NCBI GenBank assembly: GCA_002787235.1
Contig: PCWG01000002.1
Coordinates: 59,250-123,249, forward strand
DNA from: Nitrospinae bacterium CG11_big_fil_rev_8_21_14_0_20_45_15
GTDB lineage: Bacteria; Nitrospinota; Nitrospinia; Nitrospinales; VA-1
Reading direction: 5' to 3'
Length of the DNA stretch: 64,000 nt
Shown: one piece after another, positions 29,533 to 39,330 of the stretch
Layout of the letters: every line of letters begins with the position of its first letter
How positions within the stretch are numbered: the stretch's first letter is position 1
The notes under the pieces: generated by a model
Database searches by the model: none
What the model saw: the letters and a program-made list of their open reading frames with translations, nothing else
Told to the model about the DNA's origin: nothing
Position numbers and translations under genes: made by a program

Positions 29533-29871
29533 TTAAACCCCTTGCAGGGCGTCTTCGATGGTGTCGAAAACCTCAAAGACGGTCAGCAACCGGGCAATTT
29601 CGAAAACGTCTTTCACCGTAGGGCTCAATTGAGTCAGGCGAAACTTTTTACCTTTGGAATGGCTCCATTGCAAACCTTCCACGAGCGTGGCGATTCCTGA
29701 GCTGTCTATGTAAGGAACTTTGGAAAGATCGACGATAATAGAGCGACTGTTTTCATGAAACAGAGGTGCCAGAAAGTTACGGATTTTAGGTGAAGCGGCC
29801 ATGTCAAATTCGCCGTCTATAAAAACGGTGACCACCCCTTCTTTTTCCTCTGAATGCAAATTGACCTTCAT
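29533..29871 (-). CDS. STAS-domain anti-sigma factor antagonist-like protein
   Basis: 'VVTVFIDGEFDMAASPKIRNFLAPL...IIVDLSKVPYIDSSGIATLVEGL' with the DSSG phosphoacceptor motif. Confidence 0.9.
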   Translation of the reverse strand: MKVNLHSEEKEGVVTVFIDGEFDMAASPKIRNFLAPLFHENSRSIIVDLSKVPYIDSSGIATLVEGLQWSHSKGKKFRLTQLSPTVKDVFEIARLLTVFEVFDTIEDALQGV

Positions 29872-30311
29872 GCATCATCCTTTTCTTTATGATCGACCAT
29901 GTGCGGTTTTAAATTTTTAGTCATTGTGAGCAGAGTCCCCTTTTCACGCTGAGTGCAATAACTGACAGAATCCATGATTTTGTTGATGAAAAATGTCCCC
30001 AACCCACCCGGCTTGACGTCATCAAGGCAACGCGGCTGAAATGTGGAGGTGTCGCATTGCTTGCCATAATCTCGAATATTCACTTCAAAGACATCATTGT
30101 CTATTGTGTAGGAAATTTCTATCGTATGGTGGGTTTCGCCTTCGTATCCGTATTTGATTACATTTGAGCAGGCTTCGTCCACGCATAAGGCGAGTTGACC
30201 CGTCAACTCTTCCGGCAATTCAAAGAGAGTCAGTATTTGCTGGAGTGTCTTGCGATTGACGCATAAATAGCGTGGATCGCTGGGAATGGTAATTTTAATG
30301 GATTGAGCCAT
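29868..30311 (-). CDS. RsbW-like anti-sigma/serine kinase (HATPase_c)
   Basis: N-box 'LCVDEACSNVIKYGY', G-box 'KPGGLGTFFINKIMD'; start set at ATG 30311 (MAQSIKITIPSD), ORF open from 30380; ATGA overlap with STAS gene. Confidence 0.85.
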   Translation of the reverse strand: MAQSIKITIPSDPRYLCVNRKTLQQILTLFELPEELTGQLALCVDEACSNVIKYGYEGETHHTIEISYTIDNDVFEVNIRDYGKQCDTSTFQPRCLDDVKPGGLGTFFINKIMDSVSYCTQREKGTLLTMTKNLKPHMVDHKEKDDA

Positions 30312-30553
30312 GCGGCCTCCTGATAACTGCAAAACGCAGAAAATTCTCACCGAACAAACAGTGTACTCCGGTTTGGCCAATTCAATGCTGAGGGAGGATG
30401 GTAATGTAATGACGAATCAGTGGATTTCCGATCAGCATACGGGCCGATTGTTGTGTGCAAAATAAAAGTTTCCCTATTGTACCTCATTGAGATGGGAATT
30501 TTCTAGTTTCAATGAGCTTCTCAATTTTATTCATCGTCCAAAAAAACAGTTTT

Positions 30554-31255
30554 CTATAGGTTTTTTCGTTTTTCGTCAGGAATCAGTTCTCCGTTTTCGA
30601 GAATCAGGGTTCTTGTCCCAAATTCTTCAGCGAGAGCGGGTTGATGCAGGTTGCATATCAGGGTAGTTCCTTTTTTTTGATTGATATCACGTAAAATTTC
30701 CATGATGGATCGGGCCGTTTCGGGGTCGAGACTGGCAACGGGTTCGTCGGCGAGAATGATTTCCGGTTCTTGCATGAGTGCTCTGGCAATTCCGACGCGC
30801 TGGCTTTGGCCACCGCTCAGAGTTCCGGCAGGGCTGTGACTTTTTTCAGCAAGGCCAAGATCGCTGAGATGACCTAAGGCCGACTGGATGTCATTTTCGC
30901 TCCAGCGTCCGAGCAAACTGGCTCCGCTGGAAAGATAGCCCAGCCTTCCAGCAAGGACATTGGTCAAGACTGAGCTTTCTTTGACCAGATTGTAGTTCTG
31001 AAAAATCATCCCCATTTTTCTGCGCATCTTTTTTAATTGTTTGGGATTGTTGCCTAAAACTTCCTCGCCGGAAATATATACTTTCCCTGATGAAGGCTGA
31101 ACCAGCCGATTGATGCATCGCAATAAAGTTGATTTCCCTGCACCGCTTTTCCCTAAAACCGTGATGAATTCGCCTCGGGCAATTTGAAATGAAATATTTT
31201 TTAAGGCCACCGTCCCGTCGGAATAAATTTTGGATAAATTCTCAATACGTATCAT
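30554..31255 (-). CDS. phnC: Phosphonate/phosphite-type ABC transporter ATP-binding protein
   Basis: 'GKSGAGKSTLLRCINRL', 'LSGGQSQRVGIARALMQEPEIILADEPVASLDP'. Confidence 0.85.
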   Translation of the reverse strand: MIRIENLSKIYSDGTVALKNISFQIARGEFITVLGKSGAGKSTLLRCINRLVQPSSGKVYISGEEVLGNNPKQLKKMRRKMGMIFQNYNLVKESSVLTNVLAGRLGYLSSGASLLGRWSENDIQSALGHLSDLGLAEKSHSPAGTLSGGQSQRVGIARALMQEPEIILADEPVASLDPETARSIMEILRDINQKKGTTLICNLHQPALAEEFGTRTLILENGELIPDEKRKNL

Positions 31256-31319
31256 TTTAGTTCAGAGAGACAGGGCAATGGCTGATGTTGGGATGGATGG
31301 GACCACAGAAAAATACATA

Positions 31320-32249
31320 TCATTGCATTTCCTTCGGTTGCAGAAATTGTCGGGCCTTGCGGACGGGGTCAAAGAGTGCATCGAGGTCCGCAAGTCCGCT
31401 GATGCCGTAAACCTGTTTCAACACTTTACTGCCGACAGGAGTGCGAGCCAAACGTTTCAGTCCTTCTTTTATTTTGATTTTCAACTCCGGGTCCAGATCA
31501 TTTCGTACAGAAACCGTGTCATTGGGGATTTCACTGGTGTAGGCGATGACGCGAATTTTATCAAAAACATCCGGATAACTGTCTGCGACAGCCGCCCGTG
31601 CGTCGTCATAAGCGGCCCCTGCAGAGACACGGCCTTTTAAGAGACTGAGCACGACTGCATTGTGCGAACCTGCAAAAATGCTGTTCTTGAATAAAATATC
31701 GGGGTCCAGTCCTTTGGATCGAAGGAGAGCTTTGGGGTAGAGATGACCGGATGCGGATGCGGGATCGCCGTAGGCGAAAGTCTCACCTTTCAGATCGGCA
31801 AGAGTTTTGATGTTGCTATCGGCACGCACCATGATCTGGCCTCTGTAAAAGGGACTGCCAAATCGCATGACAATCAGCAACAGATCAACGTTGAATTTTT
31901 CCTTGGCCATGACATAGCTGAAAGTCGCAAGCCAGCCGACATCGACTTGCCCGGCACCCATGGCTTCGACAACGGCGGCGTAACTGGTTGCGACAGAGGT
32001 TTTGAAATGCAGTCCCGTTTCGGCTTGTAACAATGAGGCAATTTCCTGACCGCCTTTTAAAATGACCTGACTGTCCCCAGAGGGTACAAACATCATGCGG
32101 ATAGGTCGATCGGGTCCTCCCAAAGGAGACAGAGCCATCGAAACGCTGTCTGGAAAAAAGCTGAGCGAGAGAAACGTGCTGAAGAAGCAGATTTTAAGAA
32201 AAAATCGGGTTGTGGCGTCTATGGATGATTTTTTTTGTATGAAGGACAT
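31320..32249 (-). CDS. phnD: PhnD-type phosphate/phosphite/phosphonate substrate-binding protein
   Basis: 'GAGQVDVGWLATFSYVMA', 'TLADLKGETFAYGDPASASGHLYPKALL', 'AGSHNAVVLSLLKGRVSAGAAYDD'. Confidence 0.87.
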   Translation of the reverse strand: MSFIQKKSSIDATTRFFLKICFFSTFLSLSFFPDSVSMALSPLGGPDRPIRMMFVPSGDSQVILKGGQEIASLLQAETGLHFKTSVATSYAAVVEAMGAGQVDVGWLATFSYVMAKEKFNVDLLLIVMRFGSPFYRGQIMVRADSNIKTLADLKGETFAYGDPASASGHLYPKALLRSKGLDPDILFKNSIFAGSHNAVVLSLLKGRVSAGAAYDDARAAVADSYPDVFDKIRVIAYTSEIPNDTVSVRNDLDPELKIKIKEGLKRLARTPVGSKVLKQVYGISGLADLDALFDPVRKARQFLQPKEMQ

Positions 32250-32430
32250 AAGCTACGCTACCTAAAGATCATCTATTTTTCAAGAATCTTTAATCATCAG
32301 GAAGACTATATAAGGTAATGCCTGGTAGAAAAGCAGGGCTTGGTTTTTTAACAGTTGCTTTACTCATGCCTATCTATGAAAATGGGGTTTTGAAACCAAA
32401 GCTTGTTCGATATAAAATCAGACATCGTAT

Positions 32431-32456
32431 TTCACCGAGCCAATCGATTCGGTGAA
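32431..32456. repeat. Perfect 8-bp inverted repeat TTCACCGA-N10-TCGGTGAA
   Basis: Arms 32431-32438 and 32449-32456, about 85 bp upstream of the HD-GYP ORF. Confidence 0.75.
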
Positions 32457-32519
32457 TGACTGAAAAATATTTTAACAAGCACCTCCTGTCTTCATGCGCA
32501 GTTTTCAAGAAATGAACCC

Positions 32520-33578
32520 TTGAGAACAGTTTTTAATACCATGCTATCTAACGAAGAAATTTTATCCGCTCGCTTAATGGTTGTGGACGACGAACCCAAC
32601 AATGTTGTCTTACTGGAAGAGGGTTTGAAAAGAGAAGGCTTTACTCGTATAAAATCGCTCACTGATCCGCGAGAGGTTCTTGAATTGTACAAGGATTTTC
32701 GACCTCACTTGATTCTTTTGGACATAAATATGCCGCATCTGGATGGCTTTCAGGTGATGGAACAACTCAATGTAGTGGAGCAGGGGGGCTACATACCGGT
32801 TTTAGTGTTGACAGCTTCCAGCGACAGGCAGGTTCGGCTGAAGGCATTGAAATTTGGGGCCAGAGACTTTTTAACCAAACCGATAGATTTGCTGGAAACC
32901 ATTTGCCGGGTACGTAATCTTGTGGAAACCCGGATGCTGAATGAAGATTTAGAAGAAAAGGTAAGGCAACGGACTGCAGAATTGAATGAGACCCGCCTGG
33001 AAGTCATTCGAAAATTGGGGAGGGCGGCAGAATATCGGGACAATCAGACGGGGATGCATGTTTTGCGCATGAGTCATTTCTCGGCGGCTCTGGCACGCGA
33101 AGTGGGATTCAGTTCCGAGGAGTGTGAACTTCTGCTCAACGCCAGTCCTATGCATGATATTGGAAAAATTGGCATTCCTGACGGCATACTTCTCAAACCC
33201 GGTAGCTTGGACGATGAGCAATGGACGAAAATGCGAACGCATACCGAGATCGGCGGTCTGATTCTCGATGGTAAAGGCAATATGCTCATGAAATTGGCAC
33301 AATCCATTGCCCTGCATCATCATGAAAAATGGGATGGTTCTGGATACCCGGATAAACTTAAGGGCGAAGAAATTCCGATTGAAGTGCGCATAGTCACTAT
33401 TTGTGATGTGTTTGATGCGTTGACTTCTGCGCGTCCCTATAAAAAAGCATGGCCGGTTGAAGAGGCTTTGGATTTTCTCCAACGCTATAAAGGGAAAAAT
33501 TTTGATCCCGATCTGGTTGACAAGTTTGTAGAAATACTGCCAGAGATTCTCCGCATTAGAGATACGTTTGTTGATTAA
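32520..33578 (+). CDS. Response regulator with REC and HD-GYP domains
   Basis: REC 'RLMVVDDEPNNVVLLEEGL...LILLDINMPHLDGFQVMEQL', HD-GYP 'HDIGKIGIPDGILLKPGSL...HHEKWDGSGYPDKLKGEEIPIEVRI'. ATG at 32541 is an alternative start. Confidence 0.93.
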   Translation: MRTVFNTMLSNEEILSARLMVVDDEPNNVVLLEEGLKREGFTRIKSLTDPREVLELYKDFRPHLILLDINMPHLDGFQVMEQLNVVEQGGYIPVLVLTASSDRQVRLKALKFGARDFLTKPIDLLETICRVRNLVETRMLNEDLEEKVRQRTAELNETRLEVIRKLGRAAEYRDNQTGMHVLRMSHFSAALAREVGFSSEECELLLNASPMHDIGKIGIPDGILLKPGSLDDEQWTKMRTHTEIGGLILDGKGNMLMKLAQSIALHHHEKWDGSGYPDKLKGEEIPIEVRIVTICDVFDALTSARPYKKAWPVEEALDFLQRYKGKNFDPDLVDKFVEILPEILRIRDTFVD

Positions 33579-33597
33579 TGTATGGTAATTTTTTTAA

Positions 33598-36500
33598 TTG
33601 ACGATGAATGACCTCCTGAACAATCCGAAAAAATCATTCGACAATTTTCCGACTTCCAAGTCGATATCGCAGTGGCTACTCATCCCAATCTTTATTTTGG
33701 TTTTTTTGGGGGCAGGGTGGAAAACCTTGACCACCGTTGAAACGGAAATCAAAACCAACCTCCAGCAACAACTCAATAGTTCACTCGATCTATTGACCGA
33801 AAATCTTAAAATCTGGAAAATCAAAGAAATCGCAGACGTGGAATTCTGGGCTCAGGAACCCGAGGTTAGAAAAAAAGTTCAGGCCATATTCTCCCATTTC
33901 AACAGCGGAGCCCAATCCAGGACTCAATTGTTGGCGTCGCCCAATCTTGCACAGTTGCGTCTTCAAATGAAGTCGCTGATTGAAAGAAGGAAGGACATCG
34001 GTTTTGTCATCATCCTCCCTTCAGGGCTTCAAATTGGAGCGTATCAAGACGCGTTGGTAGGCAAGGACGATCTCATCAAACGTGACGGCGGATTCATTGC
34101 CAGTGCATTGCAAGGAAAGTCCGACGTTTCCTTGCCCTTTTGGTTGACAGAGGATCGATACGAACAAGGAGTTCTGCAAAGCGGAGAATACGTTCAGTTG
34201 AGCGTCGCCCCAGTCAAGGACGACAATGGAATGGTTGTTGCTGTTCTTGGGCTTCTTCGGCACCCTGATGCCAACTTCACACCCATTTTAAAAGTCGGGC
34301 ATCCCGGGCAAATGGGCGAGGCGTATGCCTTCAATTCTCAAGGTCTTTTGATCTCTGAAAGTCGTTTTCTTGATGACTTAAAGGCAAAAGGTTTTGTCCC
34401 GGATCAACCCGGTGTCAAGGCCATGTTGCGATTGGAGATTCGCGATCCGGGTTCAAGTGTTTCTAAAGGCAACGAGAAGGAAAGTCATAAATTCCCCTTC
34501 ACTCAGATGGCTGTTTCTGCTCTTGCAGGAGAAAGAGGAGTCGATGTGAACGGTTATCGCGATTACCGTGGCGTCCCGGTTGTGGGGGCCTGGGCCTGGT
34601 TGAACGATATGCATTTTGGAATTGCGGTGGAAATCGATACCAGCGAAGCTTTTGTGCTTCTGTCTCATCTGGAGGGTATTTTCATAACCATTCTTTTATT
34701 GTTATTTGTATTGGGGCTGGGATTTTTGATTCTGCAATTGCAGGAAAGATCGACACAACGTAAATATCTGGAATTGCAGAAAGGTGCTAAAAAACAAAGC
34801 GAGCATTTTGATGTTATTTTCAACAATATTGTTGATGGTGCGATCACTATTTCCAGCGCGGGAATCATCGAATCCATCAATCCAAGTGGTTTGCAAATTT
34901 TTGGTTACAAAAATGAGAAGGAACTGGTTGGAGAAAATGTTTCCATGCTCATGCCTCCAGAAGAGGGTGAAAAACACGATGGTTATCTCGAAAGATATCT
35001 TAAAACGGGTGTTCCTCATATCATTGGCATAGGGCGAGAGGTCGAGGGAAAACGTAGGGATGGATCTTTTTTCCCGATGGATCTGGCTGTGAGTGAGGTG
35101 ACACTGTCTGAAGAACGTTTTTTCATCGGCATCGTGCGCGACATCAGCGAACGCAAGAGAATTGAAAGTGCTCTGAAGACCGAAACGCAATATTTAAAAT
35201 TTCTCACAGCTTCTGCTCTGGCGGCGAATGATTACGCCGATTTTGAAAGAGCCATGCAAAGTTGTATGGAGCAGGTTTGCGACCTGATAAAATGGCCTGC
35301 GGGGCATCTTTTCCTCTGTGATAATGAGAATAGTCAATTACTCTCGACAAGCATCTGGCACATGGAATTGAATGAAGAGTTCATTCCTTTCAAGAGGGTT
35401 ACGGAGGAAACGGTTTTTACTCCGGGGAAGGGCTTGCCCGGTCGGGTCATGGCATCCGGTGAGTCAGAATGGATTGAAGATATATTTAATGACACAGCTC
35501 TTCCTCGCGCACAAAAGCTGAGCCCATGCCCTTTCCGCGGGTCCTTCGGATTTCCTGTATTGGTCAAGGGGCAAGTGGTGGCTGTTCTGGAATTTTTTTC
35601 AAAAAAGGTGGAGCCCAGAAACGAACGTATTCTGGAAGTCACGCGAGATATCGGGGTGCAGATCAGTCGCGTTATGGAGCGCATAGAGTACGAAAACAAT
35701 TTGGTTGCCGCCAAGGAAGAAGCCGAACGTGCGAGTCGTGTGAAGTCTGAATTTTTGTCACGGATGAGCCATGAATTAAGAACCCCGCTCAATGCCATCC
35801 TGGGTTTTTCACAGTTACTGGAAATTGATGATGGTATTTCCGATAGTAACAAAAACTTTGTTGGACGAATTTCTGGCGCAGGAAAACATTTGCTGGATTT
35901 GATCAACGAAGTGTTGGATTTGGCGCGACTCGATGCGGGGAAAATCGCAATCACTCTCGAGCCTTGTCATTTGAAAAGGGTGGCAGAAGATGCCGTTTCC
36001 CTGATTCGGCCACTGGCCGAAGAAAAAAGAATTCGCCTGGAAAATAAAATTCAGGATGATTGTTTTTTTGTAATGGCGGACAATATTCGACTGCGGCAGG
36101 TATTGCTCAATCTATTGTCTAATGCGATCAAATACAACAACGAGAATGGTTCTGTAATGCTTGATTGTTTGCCAGACGAAGGTTACATTTGTATCAATGT
36201 TACCGATACGGGAAAGGGGATTGATCTTGCACGTAAAGACGATTTGTTCGAGCCTTTCAATCGCATGGGTGAAACCGATGCTCACACTGAAGGTGCTGGA
36301 ATTGGGTTGGCGATCACAAAGAAGTTAGCCGAATTGATGAAGGGGTGCATTGATGTTGAGAGTGAATTTGAGAAAGGCAGTTGTTTTACAGTCAAGATTC
36401 CGGGTGGAAAAGTAGATAAGCCTCTGCCCGTGGTGAAAACTTCTGCAGGGCTTCCCTCAGTGCCTTCTACGGGAGTTAAAACTGTGCGAAAAGTGCTTTA

Positions 36501-36861
36501 CATAGAAGACAATCCCGACAATTTAGAATTGGTCAAATCAATTTTTAGACGCCATTCAAATATGAAACTCCTGTCTGCTGTCAGTGCGGAATTGGGGGTA
36601 GAGATGGCTGAAGTCCATCAACCCGATCTGATTCTAATGGACATCAATCTTCCGGGGATGCTGGGCGACGAAGCTTTTCTAAAACTGCAAAAGATAGAAG
36701 CAACAAAAGATATTCCCGTCATCGCACTCAGCGCAAATGCCATGAAAAGAGATATCAGAAGTGCACTTGAAAAAGGTTTCATTGATTACATCACCAAACC
36801 CATTGAAGTCTCCAGTTTTATGAAAAGCATTCAGAGGGTCTTTGATAAACCGAAAACTTGA
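33598..36861 (+). CDS. Hybrid sensor histidine kinase: membrane-anchored sensor, PAS, GAF, HisKA/HATPase, REC
   Basis: 'FLSRMSHELRTPLNAILGFSQLLE' H-box; 'LLNLLSNAIKYN'; 'DTGKGI'; REC 'LYIEDNPDNLELVKSIFRR...LILMDINLPGM'. Confidence 0.92.
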   Translation: MTMNDLLNNPKKSFDNFPTSKSISQWLLIPIFILVFLGAGWKTLTTVETEIKTNLQQQLNSSLDLLTENLKIWKIKEIADVEFWAQEPEVRKKVQAIFSHFNSGAQSRTQLLASPNLAQLRLQMKSLIERRKDIGFVIILPSGLQIGAYQDALVGKDDLIKRDGGFIASALQGKSDVSLPFWLTEDRYEQGVLQSGEYVQLSVAPVKDDNGMVVAVLGLLRHPDANFTPILKVGHPGQMGEAYAFNSQGLLISESRFLDDLKAKGFVPDQPGVKAMLRLEIRDPGSSVSKGNEKESHKFPFTQMAVSALAGERGVDVNGYRDYRGVPVVGAWAWLNDMHFGIAVEIDTSEAFVLLSHLEGIFITILLLLFVLGLGFLILQLQERSTQRKYLELQKGAKKQSEHFDVIFNNIVDGAITISSAGIIESINPSGLQIFGYKNEKELVGENVSMLMPPEEGEKHDGYLERYLKTGVPHIIGIGREVEGKRRDGSFFPMDLAVSEVTLSEERFFIGIVRDISERKRIESALKTETQYLKFLTASALAANDYADFERAMQSCMEQVCDLIKWPAGHLFLCDNENSQLLSTSIWHMELNEEFIPFKRVTEETVFTPGKGLPGRVMASGESEWIEDIFNDTALPRAQKLSPCPFRGSFGFPVLVKGQVVAVLEFFSKKVEPRNERILEVTRDIGVQISRVMERIEYENNLVAAKEEAERASRVKSEFLSRMSHELRTPLNAILGFSQLLEIDDGISDSNKNFVGRISGAGKHLLDLINEVLDLARLDAGKIAITLEPCHLKRVAEDAVSLIRPLAEEKRIRLENKIQDDCFFVMADNIRLRQVLLNLLSNAIKYNNENGSVMLDCLPDEGYICINVTDTGKGIDLARKDDLFEPFNRMGETDAHTEGAGIGLAITKKLAELMKGCIDVESEFEKGSCFTVKIPGGKVDKPLPVVKTSAGLPSVPSTGVKTVRKVLYIEDNPDNLELVKSIFRRHSNMKLLSAVSAELGVEMAEVHQPDLILMDINLPGMLGDEAFLKLQKIEATKDIPVIALSANAMKRDIRSALEKGFIDYITKPIEVSSFMKSIQRVFDKPKT

Positions 36862-36993
36862 TTCAGGGTGCTTAAAATCTACTTTAAAAAGTGCTCCAAA
36901 TTTTCTTTTATAGAAGTACAGGGAATATGCTAAAGTTGCGCTTTCATCGCTATCATTTTCTATCCTAAGGGATTTTATCTCCAGCAATCTGCT

Positions 36994-38232
36994 ATGACAA
37001 TTGACAACTTGAGTCGTATCGTTATTACCGGAATAGGCTTGACCGCTCCTAATGGAAATAATCTGAAGGAGTTCAGGGAAAGTCTTTTGAACGGAGTATC
37101 CGGCGTTCGAGCCTTCAACACAAGGTATCTGGGTGATACCTTGGCCGGCGTCTGTGATTTTGACGAGCTCAAGTACCAGAAGAAAAAGGAAGTGCGAAGA
37201 GGGACCCGGGCGGGTTCTGTTGCCATTTACTGCGCAAGAGAAGCTGTTATAGATTCCGCCATTCAATGGGAGTCCATAGATCCCGCTCGTATTGGTGTGT
37301 ATTTAGGTGTGACCGAACACGGCAATGTAGAGACTGAAAACGAAGTTTTTAATATCAGTCAATTCAATTATGACGTTAAATACTGGTCGCATCACCACAA
37401 CCCAAGAACCGTTGCTAACAATCCTGCGGGTGAAGTGACTTTGAATATGGGCATCACGGGTCCGCATTACACCATCGGCGCGGCTTGTGCGGCCGGAAAT
37501 ATGGGGATCATACAGGGGGCGCAGATGTTGCGCCTTGGAGAGGTCGATCAAGCTCTGGCGGGGGGTGTTTCAGAAAGTATTCGTACGTTTGGAATATTTG
37601 CCAGTTTCAAAAGTGAAGGTGCGCTTGCCGTTCATGAAGATCCAGAAAAAGCTTGTCGCCCCTTTGATAAAAAACGCAATGGTATTGTTTGCGCCGAAGG
37701 CGGTTGTATTTACGTTCTCGAACGATTGGATGATGCTCTCAAACGTGGCGCGAAAATTTATGGTGAGATCGCAGGCTATGCGATCAACTCCGATGCCACC
37801 GATTTCATCTTGCCCGAACCCGCAAGGCAAGCGCAATGCATCCGCTTATCTTTGAAAAAAGCTGGGCTGACACCCGACGATATCGATATTCTGAATGCGC
37901 ACGCCACGGCAACACAATTGGGTGATATTCAGGAAAGCAAGGCATTGCGCGAAGTATTCAGCCACTCCCATCGTCTGGCAATCAACAATACCAAGAGCTT
38001 CATTGGTCACACCATGGGTGCCGCGGGTGCGTTGGAGTTAACAGGAAATTTGCCGGCATTTGACGATTATTACGCCCACCCAACCATCAATCTTGATGAT
38101 CCCGATCCCGAATGCGCACTGCCGCAGATTGTAATCAACCATCCAAAGAAGCTCAAAAAGGTGGATTACATCATGAACAATTCTTTTGGTATGTTTGGTA
38201 TCAACTCCGTACTCATAATCAAACGTTACTAA
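36994..38232 (+). CDS. Beta-ketoacyl-ACP synthase (FabF-like ketosynthase)
   Basis: Active-site region 'TIGAACAAGNMGIIQGAQML', His motifs 'NAHATATQLGDIQES' and 'SFIGHTMGAAGALE'. Confidence 0.88.
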   Translation: MTIDNLSRIVITGIGLTAPNGNNLKEFRESLLNGVSGVRAFNTRYLGDTLAGVCDFDELKYQKKKEVRRGTRAGSVAIYCAREAVIDSAIQWESIDPARIGVYLGVTEHGNVETENEVFNISQFNYDVKYWSHHHNPRTVANNPAGEVTLNMGITGPHYTIGAACAAGNMGIIQGAQMLRLGEVDQALAGGVSESIRTFGIFASFKSEGALAVHEDPEKACRPFDKKRNGIVCAEGGCIYVLERLDDALKRGAKIYGEIAGYAINSDATDFILPEPARQAQCIRLSLKKAGLTPDDIDILNAHATATQLGDIQESKALREVFSHSHRLAINNTKSFIGHTMGAAGALELTGNLPAFDDYYAHPTINLDDPDPECALPQIVINHPKKLKKVDYIMNNSFGMFGINSVLIIKRY

Positions 38233-38353
38233 GGTTTAATTTTTATAAGAATAAAGACTGAATTTTTTTCTGTAAAGCTGTAGGAAATTTGGTCTTGAGA
38301 AATAGTCGCCGAAGTTTTACACTAGGTAGGGTTCGGTAGTCTATTTTTTAGTC

Positions 38354-39127
38354 ATGTACGGTGTTCTTTCCCAAATGGGTGGAGGCGATATGAAACGACG
38401 GTTTGCGGGTCTCATCGCAATTATTCTAACTTTATTTGTTTTTCCTTACGCCTATGCAAATCTGGGTTCAAGGCAAACAATGGCAGTTGATGATCCGAAC
38501 TCTCCAGCCTACTCGATTCATTTAAAGAAAGCCCCAACAGGTTCCAGCGAAAAGCCAGAGCTCATTCAGATTCGTTACAATAATATGCACTTGAAGTCTG
38601 TTTTGCAGAATATTGCTGACGAAACAGGAGTTGTCTTTAATGTTTCAAATGCGTTACTGGAAAAAGAAGTGAATGCGGACATCACCTCCAAAAACTGGAA
38701 AAGTGCTGTTAGTACATTACTTGCGAAGTACAGTCGTGTAGAGGTGTGGAATGCGAACACGGACACCAGCCGCGTCTGGTTGCTGGAAAGTGGAAATGTT
38801 AAATCTGAAAAACTGAAAGAAAAACCGAATCTGCGGACTGCGGAAAATCAGCCTGTGGTGGACAAAAATTCTCCAGTGCCGGCACCCGCTCCAGTCGCCA
38901 ATGCTTTCGGCGGTGGTGTTGAAAACCTTCCACCGCATATTCTGATGGAGCCCTCCGTCATTGCTTATTTCGAAAAAGCAGGGGTTGAAATTCCTGCATC
39001 GGTACGAAAGATGTCACCGCCCTTTCCAAAGGGTTCCGAGGCAGGTAAAATACCCGCCTATATTCTCAATGATCCCACGTTCATGGGCTTTCTTGGCGCG
39101 AAAGGTCTTCCTCGTCCTATAGGATGA
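38354..39127 (+). CDS. Exported protein with secretin/TonB short N-terminal (STN)-like domain
   Basis: 'IQIRYNNMHLKSVLQNIADETGVVFNVSNALLEKEVNADITSKNWKSAVSTLLAKYSRVEVW' resembles STN; N-terminal signal-like sequence. Confidence 0.6.
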   Translation: MYGVLSQMGGGDMKRRFAGLIAIILTLFVFPYAYANLGSRQTMAVDDPNSPAYSIHLKKAPTGSSEKPELIQIRYNNMHLKSVLQNIADETGVVFNVSNALLEKEVNADITSKNWKSAVSTLLAKYSRVEVWNANTDTSRVWLLESGNVKSEKLKEKPNLRTAENQPVVDKNSPVPAPAPVANAFGGGVENLPPHILMEPSVIAYFEKAGVEIPASVRKMSPPFPKGSEAGKIPAYILNDPTFMGFLGAKGLPRPIG

Positions 39128-39330
39128 AGTCTTCTTTCCCCAATCAGGCACTCTGTATGATAAGGTCCCGCCCTTGAGTTTTTGACCCGGAATATTGCAA
39201 GCACTTAGAGCTGGTCGAGATTGAATGAGGCGGCCGGGGGGGCAAAATATTTGAAAATATATGGTGAAAAGTGCAATTTGTGGATACCATAGATCATGCT
39301 CCTTATCCTACTGAATAAAGTAATTGAAGA

